From assembly GCA_018350325.1 (NCBI GenBank), contig JAEVLN010000053.1:42257-106256 (forward strand): DNA of 64,000 nt, read 5' to 3'. Source of the stretch: Globodera rostochiensis (Eukaryota; Nematoda; Chromadorea; Rhabditida; Heteroderidae). Positions 32,461 to 45,171 of the stretch are shown piece by piece. Under the pieces are notes generated by a model, which was given only the letters and a program-made list of their open reading frames with translations, was not told the origin of the DNA and did no database searches. The position numbers and the translations under genes were made by a program. Numbering within the stretch: position 1 is the first letter of the stretch; the number at the start of each line of letters is the position of its first letter.

Positions 32461-33300
32461 GGCATCTCCACGAGAGTGGACAACAAATTTTGGAATTGTC
32501 TGACCGAAAGGTTGTCACATTTCGAAATCTTTATGTTGGTCAGCAATGTTCCTTTTTTAGTTGCTTTCCTGTGGCCCGAAAATGCACCACATTTTTTCAT
32601 AACTATTTTGCTTAATATGTAGCTCAACAGTCGCGTTGTGAGGGACCCGGCCGCCGGGACATTTTTTTTGAAGATTTTGACTTGAAATTGCACGAATCAA
32701 GGAGTACTATTTTTGAAAATTCTCATTTTCCCGTAAGAATTGAAATTTTTGACTTCAATGGAAAATTTCCAAAATTTATGGCATTTGCCACAAAAACTCG
32801 TGCCCGTTTTATAATCCCGTGTCCCCCGGCGGGGACTTAGTCCGCGTAAAACTATCTATGTAGGTATTCAGATTTATTTGCCACATTTGAAAAAAGCGTT
32901 TTTATACTTACGATTAGCCGGCAATATTGTTTTACACATTATACAACATTAACAATGGGCTTTTGGCAGAATTTTGCGAAAGTAAAAAAAAAATTGAATC
33001 GAAACCTTTTGATAATTAAAGGTTTTTCTGTTTTTTTTTGAGTATCGAATTTATTTGCGGCGTGCGGGAAAACGACTAAAATAAAAATTGAGGGAGCGGG
33101 AATTTCAAAAAGTGCGGGAACGGGACCGGGAATCCCGCACTTTTCACGAGGGAATCCCATTCCCGCCGAGCTCTAGTTAAAATCATGTTTTTCAATAATA
33201 ATTTATCGATTAACGAGTCTATTAATTGGGCCGAAAAAAATTTGAGGTGTATGTATCTTCACTATGAATGTTCAAGCCCCAAAATTTCCTTTGGTTTTCA

Positions 33301-35200
33301 GTACTTCGGACAACAGCCGAAGGGCGACGCTGAAAAAGAAGACAACCCCAAGGAAGACGAAACTACGGCGGCTGACGACAAAGAGGAGAAGCGGGAAGAC
33401 GAAATAAGCCCGTTGTGCTCTATCTACGACTTCAAGGTGTACAGAGAAAAGCGTTTTTTAATAAGATTTCCATTTAATCGATAAACAAATTTGTACGTTT
33501 TAAGGACGTCCGAGGCATTGGCACTTAAGCGCATTAATGTGCGTTGTTTTTTTTATGTACCTGTAGTTCACGGCATGGGGGCATGGGGCGCCAAAACGGC
33601 ATGGGACGCCAAAACGGCATGGGACGCCAAAACGGCATGGGACGCCAAAACGGCATGGGACGCCAAAACGCCATGGGACGCCAAAACGGCATGGGACGCC
33701 AAAACGCCATGGGACGCCAAAACGGCATGGGACGCCAAAACGCCATGGGACGCCAAAACGGCATGGGACGCCAAAACGGCATGGGACGCCAAAACGGCAT
33801 GGGACGCCAAAACGCCATGGGACGCCAAAACGGCATGGGACGCCAAAACAACCGCTAAACTGACCGGATCCGCTTCTACGCCTCCAAAATATTTAAGTGG
33901 CAAAGTTAAAAAAAAATTGTTTTTATTATTTTTTGTCCAAATCTTTCCGTTGTTTTTCAATTACAGCTGACAAAAATAGACATGGACAGTTTGTCGTACG
34001 AACACGCCAAAAACGAGGTCAACATTTTAAAGGCGCTCAATCATCCCAACATCGTCAAATGTTCTACTCTTTCGAGGAACTGTCGCGGTTTTCGGTTGGC
34101 CCAATGCTTTAAATATTCACTTAAAATTTTGTTTACTCTTTCCTCGTTTGTTTTTTAGAGTTTCGTTTATTTTGGGGGGGGGGGGGTTTGAGAATTTTTG
34201 GAGAGTTTTGCGATTGTCGTAAAAAACATCAACTTTTACGCGCGTTACCGGTCATTTTTAATTTGCAATTTGAAGGGCGTCAAATACCTTGTGCTTGTGT
34301 TGGAGTATGTCAACGGCGGTGACCTGGAGACGTGGCTGAAGGTGTTGTGTTCGCACAATTTTCAAGGGAAAAACGACAAAAAAAAACAAACATTTTTAGA
34401 CAAAAGAGAATGAATTAAGAGAATTAAAGAATCGTCAAGATTCGAGAATTCACTGAAAGGAACACCTCCAACTCCAAATAGTCATTTTTTGCAACATTCG
34501 GAAAGCATTTTTTAGCGGAAGACCACCGACCACAGGTTGCTGGTGCCGGAAGCGGACATTTGGCGCGTGTTCACCCAAATTGCTGACGCTGTTTCCTTCA
34601 TCCACAAGCAGCACATCATTCACCGCGACTTAAAGCCGCCCAACGTGCTGTTTACCACGGAAAACACCGTCAAACTCGCCGACTTTAGGGTGGCGGTACG
34701 CCCTATTACATGTCGCCGGAGCGCATTCTTGAGAAGACGTACACGACGAAGTCCGACATTTGGTCGCTCGGATGCATTCTCTATGAAGTGAGTGAATGAG
34801 TTTTATCTCATCAAAAACTCTGATCACTGATCGGTTAGAGAGCCTGGGAGCCTAGCTGATCTTTTTATTTTTGAAATTTAACAAAAATTGTCTGAAAAAT
34901 TTCAAAAACAAAGAAATCTTTGGTTTCCCCACATTTAGATGGCCACACTGCGCTCCCGTTCTTCAGTGAGAAGGACAACATCAGCTCGCTGAAGCAGAAG
35001 ATCCAAGATGCTGAATATCCTCCGTTGCCCGACCGTTGCTGCTACACTGAACAGCTTGAACTGCTCGTCCAGTTTTGTCTTCAACCCGTGTATAAAGAGC
35101 GCCGTCAATTGTCCATCGGATTGCCGCAAAAATGGCCGGCCATTGGGGCATTGGTGGTGGTGGGGCGACGACGTCAAAATAAACCCCTAACAAATTCGTA
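33301..35200 (+). pseudogene. NIMA-related (NEK6/7-like) kinase gene, right copy, disrupted
   Basis: Recognisable exons: RTSEALALKRIN with the VAIK-type Lys (about 33505); DSLSYEHAKNEVNILKALNH then HPNIVK (33964-34065, helix C); VLVLEYVNGGDLETWLK (about 34285-34340); ADIWRVFTQIADAVSFIH, IIHRDLKPPNVLF, TVKLADF (34540-34686); [15 protein letters not shown] and [13 protein letters not shown] (34690-34788); SEKDNISSLKQKIQDAEYPP and LPDRC C-lobe (34960-35045). NEK kinases act in mitosis and cilia. The DFG Gly and most of the activation loop are missing with a frame change, and further frame breaks fall after NIVK and before the C-lobe exon. No glycine loop was found. An acidic exon (33301-33438, DEISPLCSIYDFK) may be its N-terminal part or another gene. 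Confidence 0.8.
33577..33852 (+). repeat. 18-bp in-frame minisatellite inside the kinase region
   Basis: Fifteen copies of ATGGGACGCCAAAACGGC, with a GGC/GCC variant at the end of the unit. The period is a multiple of three and five frames are open, giving GMGRQN or AWDAKT on plus and HAVLAS or FWRPMP on minus. It lies between the kinase exons for strand 3 and helix C, preceded by an acceptor (CTGTAG). Confidence 0.92.
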
Positions 35201-36747
35201 TCGATTTTGTACATTTTATATTTTAGTCCTAATTTTTGTATTTCATTTTCAAAATTAATTTTGTGCTTTCCGGGAAAGTTGAACGAGTGTTTTGTACATT
35301 TTTTCACCAATTTTTTGAATAAATACTCCCAACCCGCTTGAGTTAACGCCCGAGGCGCAGTATATCCATTTTCTCGGAAAAAATTCACTTTTCGTCAATC
35401 GCTCTGAAGCGAAAACATTTGCCAGTGGCCCAGGAGCCACAATGCTCATTTTGTAAACGGGTTCAGAATGACAAAAATGTAAAATGTGTCACTCGAAATG
35501 AACATCAACGAGATCGATATCATCAAAATTACGGCATTCCCGTATTTTTCCAGCACCCCGTCCCGGTCCCGTCCTACCCTACTTTTGAACCTAAAATTAA
35601 AAAATTTTCAAAAAAAAATCTCGAGTCTCGGCGTCAAGTCACGGTATCGAGTCTCGAGAATCGGAAACGGGGCCTTTTTTTGTTTGATTTTTTTTTTTAT
35701 TCGGCAGTGCTTATCAGATTTTCGGCCCCTAACTTTACACTTGCATTGAATACGATCAAAATTTAAAGTCATTAAAATTAACAAAAAAATCCAAAAACTA
35801 GGCGTGCTTAAACCGGCGGTTATCGCAACCGTTTAACCGGTACAGTGCAACCAACCCTAGCTAAAAGGACAATAAAATTTAATCATTCCATCGACTATTT
35901 GCACATTCAAAAAATTTCATTGGATATGTAAACAAATGACAGAAAGTTTATAAACTGGTAAAATTTGTCTGACGATTGTGAAACAGGCAAAATCGTTAAA
36001 TAAAGTCTGAGCAAAACTTAAAATGTTCGGTTGAAATAAAAATTTTAACGGAAATTAAAATCGTTTGTTCGTTCAGCCGACGGAACGTAACTTCGATGCC
36101 GCCAAATGATGGCTTAACTTTGGCCTTTTGTGAAGCTGATTTGCCTATAAATAAGCCGTGGCGAATGAATGCCGACAACAAATTCGCTTCGCAGATTCTC
36201 CTAATATGGGCCTAATCCGAATCAAATCACGCTTAATTACTTCATTAATCTTTGTAATCGCATTTCCCGTGGCAATTTGTCAAGAACCCTCCCCGAATGG
36301 CACAACAACGCCCGCTTCTCTCATAAAAATAGATTGGTTTTGTGGGAGTGACCGCTTCAATATGGCAATAGAATTTAAATTTTGGCCAAATTTTGTCAAT
36401 TTAAGTTTATGTCGGAGAATGCGGTAACAAGAGATTGTCCTACCAGAAAAAGTAATTATTTTTAGTCATTTTTTCAATTTGTATAAACTCAAAATTCAGA
36501 CGGATTTAACAATTGTTGTGTGGCGCATGACCTGTGAACTTTGACGTGACGCCTCTCACATTTCAATTTTGCTTATTTCAGATGTTATTCGGCACAAACC
36601 GGTCAAATCAATTGTGATGATAAATTTTGCAATTGCTTAGCGGTGACTTTTTGTTTTTTAATTTAATTTTTAAAATGTTTAAAAAAAATATTTTATAGGA
36701 AGCGGCCAACGGAACCAGAGTTTGCGCGGCCTATGAGGCCAAAGCGT
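34102..36747 (+). repeat. Right arm of the 2.65-kb inverted duplication
   Basis: Reverse complement of 28802-31447. The kinase reads into this arm from the left and the Cys-rich gene reads out of it to the right, so this arm is the likely ancestral copy. Confidence 0.95.
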
Positions 36748-37013
36748 TTTGTTTGCTCGTCCGTCAATTTGGCGACGGCCCTTACAGAGCGTCGGCTCCG
36801 TCTATTTTAAATATAAAGTTAAATAAAATTGAAATTTAAATTGAAATTCGGCGGCTTTTCAGTTGCACGTGGAGCCGTTGCGGCTTTTGGTTTAACACCG
36901 CCAAACAATTGGGCTGCGACTGCGATGGCACTGAGACCAGAGGCTGCGGTCCGTTAGGCATCGGCCGCAGCTACCAGTGCTGTCCCACGTGTCTCATCAA
37001 CGGGAACAAATAA
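36206..37013 (+). CDS. Secreted cysteine-rich protein, four exons, intact
   Basis: Exons 36206-36423, 36582-36642, 36699-36817, 36863-37013; GT-AG and phase-consistent; about 182 residues. Residues 1-26 form a signal peptide (KSRLITSLIFVIAFPVAIC). The mature protein is Cys-rich: CYSAQTGQINCDDKFCNC in exon 2, two Cys in exon 3, and CTWSRCGFWF, CDCDGTETRGC and CCPTC in exon 4. The paired CxC and CC spacing suggests a disulphide-stabilised extracellular protein. Family not recognised. In this genomic setting a host-directed effector or venom-allergen-like role is possible, but so is a cuticle or body-cavity protein. Two partial copies exist (28802-29344 minus, 41095-41533 plus), so the locus is duplicating. 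Confidence 0.8.
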
Positions 37014-39528
37014 ATGCGACGGCATTAAATTCGATGCCAATTTATTCCGTTTGAATTCTCTGCTATTTTCCCCCCAACAGATTTTAGATTTAAAAATTCT
37101 AAACATAATAAGCGCATTGGCCCTCATATCCGTGGAATTTATTTGCAAACATTAAATTATTCCTTTTTACCCTGCTCTTATCCCCTAACCTAGCTGAGAA
37201 TAAATATTAATATAATATAAACAATGAATTTGTTTAATGATAAATTGGCGAAAATTACTTTTTGCATTCCTTATCCAGCACAAAAAGTCCATTTGTCTCG
37301 ATTTGCATTCATTCCACGGGTCACGCGCCCAAGAAGGCCTGAATAAATATATATTTCATTTATTTATATAATATTTAGTTATTTTAATTAATATTACGCA
37401 TCGCTGGGGTCAGCAAATGCCGTCAAGGCAATTAAAAGGTTTATTATGCGCATCATTTGCTAAGTTTAATATTTTAGTTTATTCAATTTGTTTTGTGTGT
37501 TTGCAAAAATAAAATTGTGTTAAAAATGTAAATGAATCTGATGGGATGGGAAAGTGATTTTAATCAGGATTTTGTCTTCATCACAACAAGAGTGTGTGAT
37601 GGACCATAAAATACCTTTTGGACTTATGGTAAGTCGACGCACCTTTGAATTTTTGATTTCTTAAAGAAAAAATAAACAATTTTTAGATGGGGTGCGTTCA
37701 TGTCCAAATTACTCTCGCCGCCTGACTCTCTCTTTTTAGCACACTATTTCTTCAAAAAATAAAGTTTCATAAATTAAACTAAAACAATTTTTAGATGGGG
37801 TGCGTTTATGTCCAAATTACTCTCGCCGCCTGACTCTCTCTCTTTAGCACACTATGTCTTCAAAAAATAAATTTACAGAAATTAAACGAAAACATTGTTT
37901 AGATGGGGTGCGTGCGTTCATGTCCAAATTACTCTCGCCGCCTGATTCTCTCTTTTTAGCACACTATTTCTTCAAAAAATAAAGTTTCATATATTAAACT
38001 TAAACAATTTTTAGATGGGGTGCGTTGATGTCCAAATTACTTTCGCCGCCTGACTCTCACTTTTTAGCACACTATTTCTTCAAAAAATAAAATTTTTACA
38101 AATTAAATTAAAATAATTTTTAGATGGGGTGCGTTGATGTCCAAATTACTTTCGCCGCCTGATTACGCGAGGAAAAGTGGCGAAAAACTTGCAAATTAAA
38201 ATAGATTTTTTTTTATTGCGCCGTTAGTAGCTTATCTGGTAAGGGGGCATTTAGATTGTTTGAATGGGTTTCAAAATTAGGTTTGACAAAGAGAGGGTCA
38301 GACGTCGAGAGTAATTGAGCAACGAACGCACCCTATACGAACAATTGTTACTACTTTTCATAAAGTTTTAGAAAATGCTGTGTTGGTTTGTTGGTTGATA
38401 AATGAGCCCTGAGCTCAGGGTGGCTTAGGCCTTAGGCTAACAAACACCAAGCCAAGGTGGCCTCGAACTTTTGAAGATATACTTAGAAATGAAAAGAAGG
38501 CAATTTTTTTGAGCTTGAAATGCTTTAGAACATTTTCTCGTTTAAATAGGCGAGTGAGGAGTAATTAATAATATTAAGCAATATTTCCATCACGCCTAGA
38601 TCTTTTTGTCTTATCGAGCTGTTGATTGATGCCAAAATTGCCTCTATCCATCAACAAGGAAAACACCCATCATTTGCAGCGGACTTTGGACCGAACATTG
38701 AATCTAAGGAGGAAGAAGCACCCCGGGGACAGTGAAAACCAATTTTCTTTTGATTATTGTTTCTTTGCAAGGCTGCCGAAAGTTTTGCTTTCAAAATTTG
38801 ACTGATTTGATATTTCTGTCATGCAACTCTACATGAATAAAGAAATTGAATTTTCCATGACTCGATTCAAATAAGGGTGTTCACCCCCGATCTCCGACCC
38901 AAAAAAAGGTGGGGTCAGGGAGGCCTGGTTGGCCACGTCGGGGGTCGGGGACCAGCCTTAGTTTTAGTGGTGCATTTTCGGGTTTTATTGCATTTCTGCG
39001 GGCTAACGATTAATTGCTTTATTTTTCTGCAGTGAATACTGTGAGAAAAATCCTCTTTTCTGTTGTTGTCGAACTCTGTTTAATTCCCCAAAAGCACTCA
39101 CGACCAGCTTACGCGATGAATTATTTATTTAGCAAAGCAATTAAATTAAAGGGACGGCGATCGAATTTCCGCACGTAACACAAGGTATGAGACAAACCAA
39201 GGGAAAATGGCAGGTCAAAAAAGACGCCAACAAAACGCCAAACATTTAAATTAAAAAGTCAATTTGTCCCAAAATCAAACTCCAACATCACAATACCTAT
39301 TTTCAATTAAAATATCTAAATTTTCTCATTCGGGCACGAATCTCTTTCTCTCGCGCTCACATTCAAAACCTCTAGATTCACGCCACACGAATGCACCATA
39401 ATGCACGAGAAGAAGACCACCTTCAGCAGGAGGGGTAAATTGAAATGCATGTTTTCTAGTGTGGATAGGCCTAGATCACGATCCGAACTCACATTTTGCA
39501 AATGTCGAACGCCGAACTCGAATACAAA
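36525..39528 (+). repeat. Direct segmental duplication A, copy 1
   Basis: Matches 41034-44378 over about 3 kb with high identity. It includes exons 2-4 of the Cys-rich gene, a reverse-oriented 108-bp satellite array (37685-38165), and unassigned exon-like sequence at 38600-38740. Copy 1 has an extra segment (about 38205-38440). Confidence 0.9.
37685..38165 (-). repeat. 108-bp-family satellite array (reverse orientation)
   Basis: About five units with TTTTTAGATGGGGTGCGTT, TGTCCAAATTACTCTCGCCG and CCTGACTCTCTCTTTTTAGC, the complement of the 11.9-kb array. Confidence 0.92.
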
Positions 39529-39984
39529 CATTTTTCAAAATTTCAAATAAAACCTTTTTCATCTACTTGAAAGTAAATTCTGAATTTTAAGCCCCAAAAA
39601 GATTGAAGCATTTTATGGCATTGAGGGTCAAAAATATGGCATTTTAAGGCACTTTTCTTAAGGGATTTTCAAAAAAACATTTTTTGTTTTAGAATCTCTT
39701 CACGTCTGCTGGGGGAGTCGGCGGTGCTGAAAGGCGCCGCCGAAAATTGTGAATTTTGACTCTTATTTGTCGAGATTTGCAATAAAAGCAACAAATTTTT
39801 TTGAAGACAAGTATCACTATTTTCGGAAAATCCCCATTTTTCCCTCAAAAAATGGTTCAATTTGAATTTATGCTTTTTTTGGACATTGTAACAAAAATTG
39901 AGGCAGGCCAAATCATGATTGGATGCAAATTTGAAAAAAAAAACAAAATTAAAAAACCTCGAAAATTCTGATCAGCATGCTGAG
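39529..39984. other. Unique spacer with one hairpin repeat
   Basis: AT-rich; a GTCGGCGGTGCTGAAAGGCG hairpin variant at about 39718. Its right part (39812-39852) also appears right after the end of duplication A copy 2 (44379-44420), so copy 2 carries a deletion of this spacer. Confidence 0.6.
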
Positions 39985-41033
39985 CAGCGCTCCCGAAGGC
40001 CCAAAGATTTGCCAAAAGTGGGCCAAAATGACGACGAGTAGCACAACGATTAGTGCAGGCGGGAAGAAGGAGGAGGAAATGGCCAGCAAATGCACCGCCA
40101 TGGCCAAGAGCAGCAAGGTATGTTATTGTATAGAGAGAGATAAACAAAGTGGTCAATTGATTAACCAACATGTTTTTCCCGTCCAATTCTGCAAGAATGT
40201 GCCGATTCGCCCAAATTCAATTTTGGAATACTTGTCGAAATGCCCACCCCCCCCCCCAAAAAATCCCCATAAATTTGGAACCGGACCACACACAATAAAA
40301 ATCTGCTGAACATGGCAACAACTGCAAATGAAGAGAATTTTTGACCCACGGATGGCAAAAAAGAAAAAAAAGCTAATTAGTTCATTTGCGCAAATCATAA
40401 CGCCAAAATCATTTAAACGAATTAACAGACTAACTCTAATGACGCAGCAGAGAGTGTGATGTCAGACATTATATCACCGTCATTGAATTAACGTATTTCC
40501 TAAAATAGAACCCCCACCCCCTAAAATAGAGCCCCCCCCCCAATTTATGAGTTTTTTTTTTTGCAAAATTGGCCATATTTTGGATTTTGCAAACTTTTGA
40601 AAATAACTCAAGCGTAAAAATTCTTTTTTTTCTCCATTTTTTTCGCCAAGTTTATAAGCCATTGGCCAACTTTAAGCAAAGATATGAATTTTAAAAAATT
40701 CATTGACTTCTTGTAAAAAAATGAAAATTCGGAAGTCTAAATTGTTGGGCTTCATTGAAAAAGCATGAATTCGACTTGGTATTTCACTGTAATTTTTTTC
40801 TTTTAAAATGATTTTGAAGCCAAAATAGATTTTTGGAACAATTTGCATTTTACCCAAAAAAATGTTTGTATTCCGGTCCGGTGTTCGAAATCGGGCAAAC
40901 TGGAGGTCAGATTCGAATGTACGCCCCCGAATACCCCATAAATAGCCTTTTGTTTGCCAGATTGAATCCGTTAACTACTGAAATCACACATGTTTTTACA
41001 AGGTTGAGTATGAAATAATAAGTCTAGATTTTT
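39985..41033 (+). repeat. Direct segmental duplication B, copy 1
   Basis: Matches 46262-47309. It begins with an exon-like segment (CTCCCGAAGGCCCAAAGATT..., KICQKWAKMTTSSTTISAGG then KKEEEMASKC on plus) ending at a GTATGT donor near 40118. The opposite strand has a hydrophobic frame, so coding strand is uncertain. The rest is AT-rich with C-runs. Confidence 0.85.
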
Positions 41034-41098
41034 GTTGTGTGGCGCATGACCTGTGAACTTTGACGTGACGCTCTCACATTTCAATTTTGCTTATTTCA

Positions 41099-41533
41099 GA
41101 TGTTATTCGGCACAAACCGGTCAAATCAATTGTGATGATAAATTTTGCAATTGCTTATTGGTGACTTTTTGTTTTTTAATTTAATTTTTAAAATGTTTAA
41201 AAAAAATATTTTATAGGAAGCGGCCAACGGAACCAGAGTTTGTTCGGCCTATGAGGCCAAAGCGTTTTGTTTGCTCGTCCGTCAGTTTGGCGACGGCCCT
41301 TACAGAGCGTCGGCTCCGTCTATTTTAAATATAAAGTTAAATAAAATTCAAATTCAAATTCAAATTTAAATTCGGCTTTTCAGTTGCACGTGGAGCCGTT
41401 GCGGCTTTTGGTTTAACACCGCCAAACAATTGGGCTGCGACTGCGATGGCACTGAGACCAGAGGCTGCGGTCCGTTAGGCATCGGCCGCAGCTACCAGTG
41501 CTGTCCCACGTGTCTCATTAACGGGAACAAATA
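41099..41533 (+). pseudogene. Cys-rich gene copy lacking its signal-peptide exon
   Basis: Exons 2-4 (about 41099-41159, 41218-41337, 41385-41533) are present with few substitutions (for example Ala to Ser after the conserved VC), but the start exon with the signal peptide is missing because the duplication begins at 41034. All visible Cys are kept. Confidence 0.75.
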
Positions 41534-42144
41534 AATGCGGCGGCATTAAATTTGATGTCAATTTATTCCGGTCGAATTCTTTGCTATTTTTCCCCCAACA
41601 GATTTTTCCAAACATTAAATTATTCCATTTTACCCGGCTCTTATCCCCGAAACTAGCTGAGAATAAATATTAATATATAAACAATGAATTTGTTGCTAAT
41701 GATAAATTGGCGAAAATTACTTTTTGCATTCCTTATCCAGCACAAAAAGTCCATTTGTCTTGATTTGCATTCATTCCACGGGTCACGCGCCCAAGAAGGC
41801 CTGAATAAATATATATTTCATTTATTTATATAATATTTAGTTATTTTAATTAATATTACGCATCGCTGGGGTCAGCAAATGCCGTCAAGGCAATTAAAAG
41901 GTTTATTATGCGCATCATTTGCTAAGTTTAATATTTTTAGTTTATTCAATTTGTTTTGTGTGTTTGCAAAAATAAAATTGTGTTAAAAATGTAAATGAAT
42001 CTGATGGGATGGGAAAGTGATTTTAATCAGGATTTTGTCTTCATCACAACAAGAGTGTGTGATGGACCATAAAGTATCTTTTGGACTTATGGTAAGTCGA
42101 CGCACCTTTGAATTTTTGATTTCTTAAAGAAAAAATAAACAATT

Positions 42145-42950
42145 TTTAGATGGGGTGCGTTCATGTCCAAATTACTCTCGCCGCCTGACTCTCTCTTTTT
42201 AGCACACTATTTCTTCAAAAAATAAAGTTTCATAAATTAAACTAAAACAATTTTTAGATGGGGTGCGTTTATGTCCAAATTACTCTCGCCGCCTGACTCT
42301 CTCTCTTTAGCACACTATGTCTTCAAAAAATAAATTTACAGAAATTAAACGAAAACATTGTTTAGATGGGGTGCGTGCGTTCATGTCCAAATTACTCTCG
42401 CCGCCTGATTCTCACTTTTTAGCACACTATTTCTTCAAAAAATAAAATTTTCAAAAAAGTGACTAAAACAATTTTTAGATGAGGTGCGTTCATGTCCAAA
42501 TTACGCTCGCCGCCTGACTCTCTCTTTTTAGCACACTATTTCTTCAAAAAATAAAATTTCCAGAAATTAAACTAAACCAATTTTTAGACGAGGTGCGTTC
42601 ATGTCCAAATTACTCACGCCGCCTGACTCTCTCTTTTTAGCACACTATTTCTTCAAAAAATAAAATTTCATAAATTAAATTAAAATAATTTTTAGATGGG
42701 GTGCGTTGATGTCCAAATTACTTTCGCCGCCTGACTCTCACTTTTTAGCACACTATTTCTTCAAAAAATAAAATTTTTACAAATTAAATTAAAATAATTT
42801 TTAGATGGGGTGCGTTGATGTCCAAATTACTTTCGCCGCCTGACTCTCACTTTTTAGCACACTATTTCTTCAAAAAATAAACAGAAATCAAACTAAAACA
42901 ATTTTTAGATGGGGTGCGTTCATGTCCAAATTACTTTCGCCTTTGCGACC
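42145..42950 (-). repeat. 108-bp-family satellite array, expanded copy
   Basis: About eight units in the same reverse orientation as 37685-38165, some with TTTTTAGACGAGGTGCGTT variants. Array size differs between the two duplication copies. Confidence 0.92.
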
Positions 42951-44419
42951 AAATTTTTTAAAATCGCTTATTTTTTGATGCTTTTTATGAATGGAAGAGG
43001 TCCGGCGGCACCGGTAGGCGCCGCCGGGAAAATTTTTGAGATTTTGACTTAATTTGTTAAGAAAAAATTGGGCCAAAAATTACATTTGAGATGTTATTTT
43101 ACTCTTTATTTTTCCTACGCTAAGAAAAAATTTGCTTTTTTCAAAATTTTGGAATTTTGGTGCGAGGTGGTATAGTGGGGCGGTGCCCGAGTGCGGCGTG
43201 GTGGGGGGCGGATCGACCCCCCCCCCCCTCCCCCATGCTCCAAATGGCCTTGATTTACCACGAGGAAAAGTGGCGAAAAACTTGCAAATTAAAAAACACC
43301 AAGCCAAGGTGGCCCCGAACTTTTGAAGATATACTTAAGAATGAAAAGAAGGCAATTTATTTGAGCTTGAAATGCTTTAGAAGCATTTTCTCGTTTAAAT
43401 AGGCGAGTGAGGAGTAATTAATAATATTAAGCAATATTTCCATCACGCCTAGATCTTTTTGTCTTATCGAGCTGTTGATTGATGCCAAAATTGCCTCTAT
43501 CCATCAACAAGGAAAACACCCATCATTTGCAGCGGACTTTGGACCGAACATTGAATCTAAGGAGGAAGAAGCACCCCGGGGACAGTGAAAACCAATTTTT
43601 CTTTTGATTATTGTTTCTTTGCAAGGCTGCCGAAAGTTTTGCTTTCAAAATTTGACTGATTTGATATTTCTGTCATGCAACTCTACATGAATAAAGAAAT
43701 TGAATTTTCCATGACTCGATTCAAATAAGGGTGTTCACCCCCGATCTCCGACCCAAAAAAAGGTGGGGTCAGGGAGGCCTGGTTGGCCACGTCGGGGGTC
43801 GGGGACCAGCCTTAGTTTTAGTGGTGCATTTTCGGGTTTTATTGCATTTCTGCGGGCTAACGATTAATTGCTTTATTTTTCTCCAGTGAATACTGTGAGA
43901 AAAATCCTCTTTTCTGTTGTTGTCGAACTCTGTTTAATTCCCCAAAAGCACTCACGACCAGCTTACGCGATGAATTATTTATTTAGCAAAGCAATTAAAT
44001 TAAAGGGACGGCGATCGAATTTCCGCACGTAACACAAGGTATGAGACAAACCAAGGGAAAATGGCAGGTCAAAAAAGACGCCAACAAAACGCCAAACATT
44101 TAAATTAAAAAATCAATTTGTCCCAAAATCAAACTCCAACATCACAATAACTATTTTCAATTAAAATATCTAAATTTTCTCATTCGGGCACGAATCTCTT
44201 TCTCTCGCGCTCACATTCAAAACCTCTAGATTCACGCCACACGAATGCACCATAATGCACGAGAAGAAGACCACCTTCAGCAGGAGGGGTAAATTGAAAG
44301 GCATGTTTTCTAGTGTGTATAGGCCTAGATCACGATCCGAACTCACATTTTGCAAATGTCGAACGCCGAACTCGAATACATCACTATTTTCGGAAAATCC
44401 CCATTTTTCCCTCAAAAAA

Positions 44420-45050
44420 TGGGAAATTTTCACAAAGTTCTATGGCAAAATTATGGCAAGTGTGAAAATATGGCAAATTTCCAAAATTATGGCATTTATC
44501 ATAAATATCGGATTCTGAGAGCCCTGTCTTTATTGCATTTATGCATAGGTAGTCGATGTTTGACTTGTAGTTACTGCTATATTTGGTCCATTATCTTGTC
44601 ATTAAGAGGACATCAAGGATCACTTTGTCCGGGAACCGTCACAGGCGTTTATGTGACGCGTGAGCACGTTGGCACGCAACGAAGATTGATTGATAAAGGT
44701 CTAAAATTTCCTTATCAAATCGTTCCAAAGTCTTCTCTAGGGTACACGTGTAAAATTATTGTAAGAAAGTCTGCGGGCACAAGGAGCAGAAGTGGTCTAA
44801 AGCTTGCGGGTCGTTTCGCGACAGACATGCGGGTGAGAATCGAGATGTTTATTATATTTACAAAAGAAGAAATTAATAAAGAATTATGGATTTTAAAGGG
44901 TTTCTCGCAAAAAATCGACTGAATTTAGTCAGCTTTAGCACTTTTTGTCCTTGTTTTGCCACTTTTGGGCTTTTTAGTCCCTATTAATATGCCCCATTTC
45001 ACGTTTTGTAGTCCCTAAAATCCGCTCTCTAATAATTATTTTCAAATATA
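44420..45050 (+). other. Unassigned open region upstream of the Fic exon
   Basis: An open frame to 44922 reads GVYVTREHVGTQRRLIDKGL and RKSAGTRSRSGLKLAGRF. It has no ATG in a convincing context and no domain I recognise. It could be an upstream exon of the Fic gene or an unrelated fragment. Confidence 0.3.
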
Positions 45051-45057
45051 TTTCTAG

Positions 45058-45171
45058 ACCCTGATCCATCCCTTTCGCAATGCCAATGGCCGAACGGGAC
45101 GGCTGTTGATGAACCACGTGCTGAAGTGCCTGGGCCAGCACATGATTATTGTTCCCGGACGATTATTATGA
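45058..45171 (+). pseudogene. Fic-domain C-terminal exon fragment
   Basis: After an acceptor (TTTCTAG) a 37-codon exon reads HPFRNANGRTGRLLMNHVL and ends in a stop. This is the Fic active-site loop (HPFx[D/E]GNGRxxR), with His and the Asn-Gly-Arg kept but Asn for the acidic residue and Ala for Gly. Fic enzymes transfer AMP from ATP to protein Ser/Thr/Tyr. The acidic residue binds Mg, so activity would probably be impaired. Upstream Fic helices were not found, so this is the last exon of a gene not resolved here or a relic. Confidence 0.65.

Larger units (their letters stand above)
41034..44378 (+). repeat. Direct segmental duplication A, copy 2
   Basis: Second copy of 36525-39528. It starts abruptly within the first intron of the Cys-rich gene and contains extra satellite units plus a hairpin repeat with a GC-rich block (42950-43260). 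Confidence 0.9.

Noticed and set aside
33534..33970. Four repeat proteins in different frames
   Set aside because: All come from the 18-bp minisatellite; at most one could be coding.
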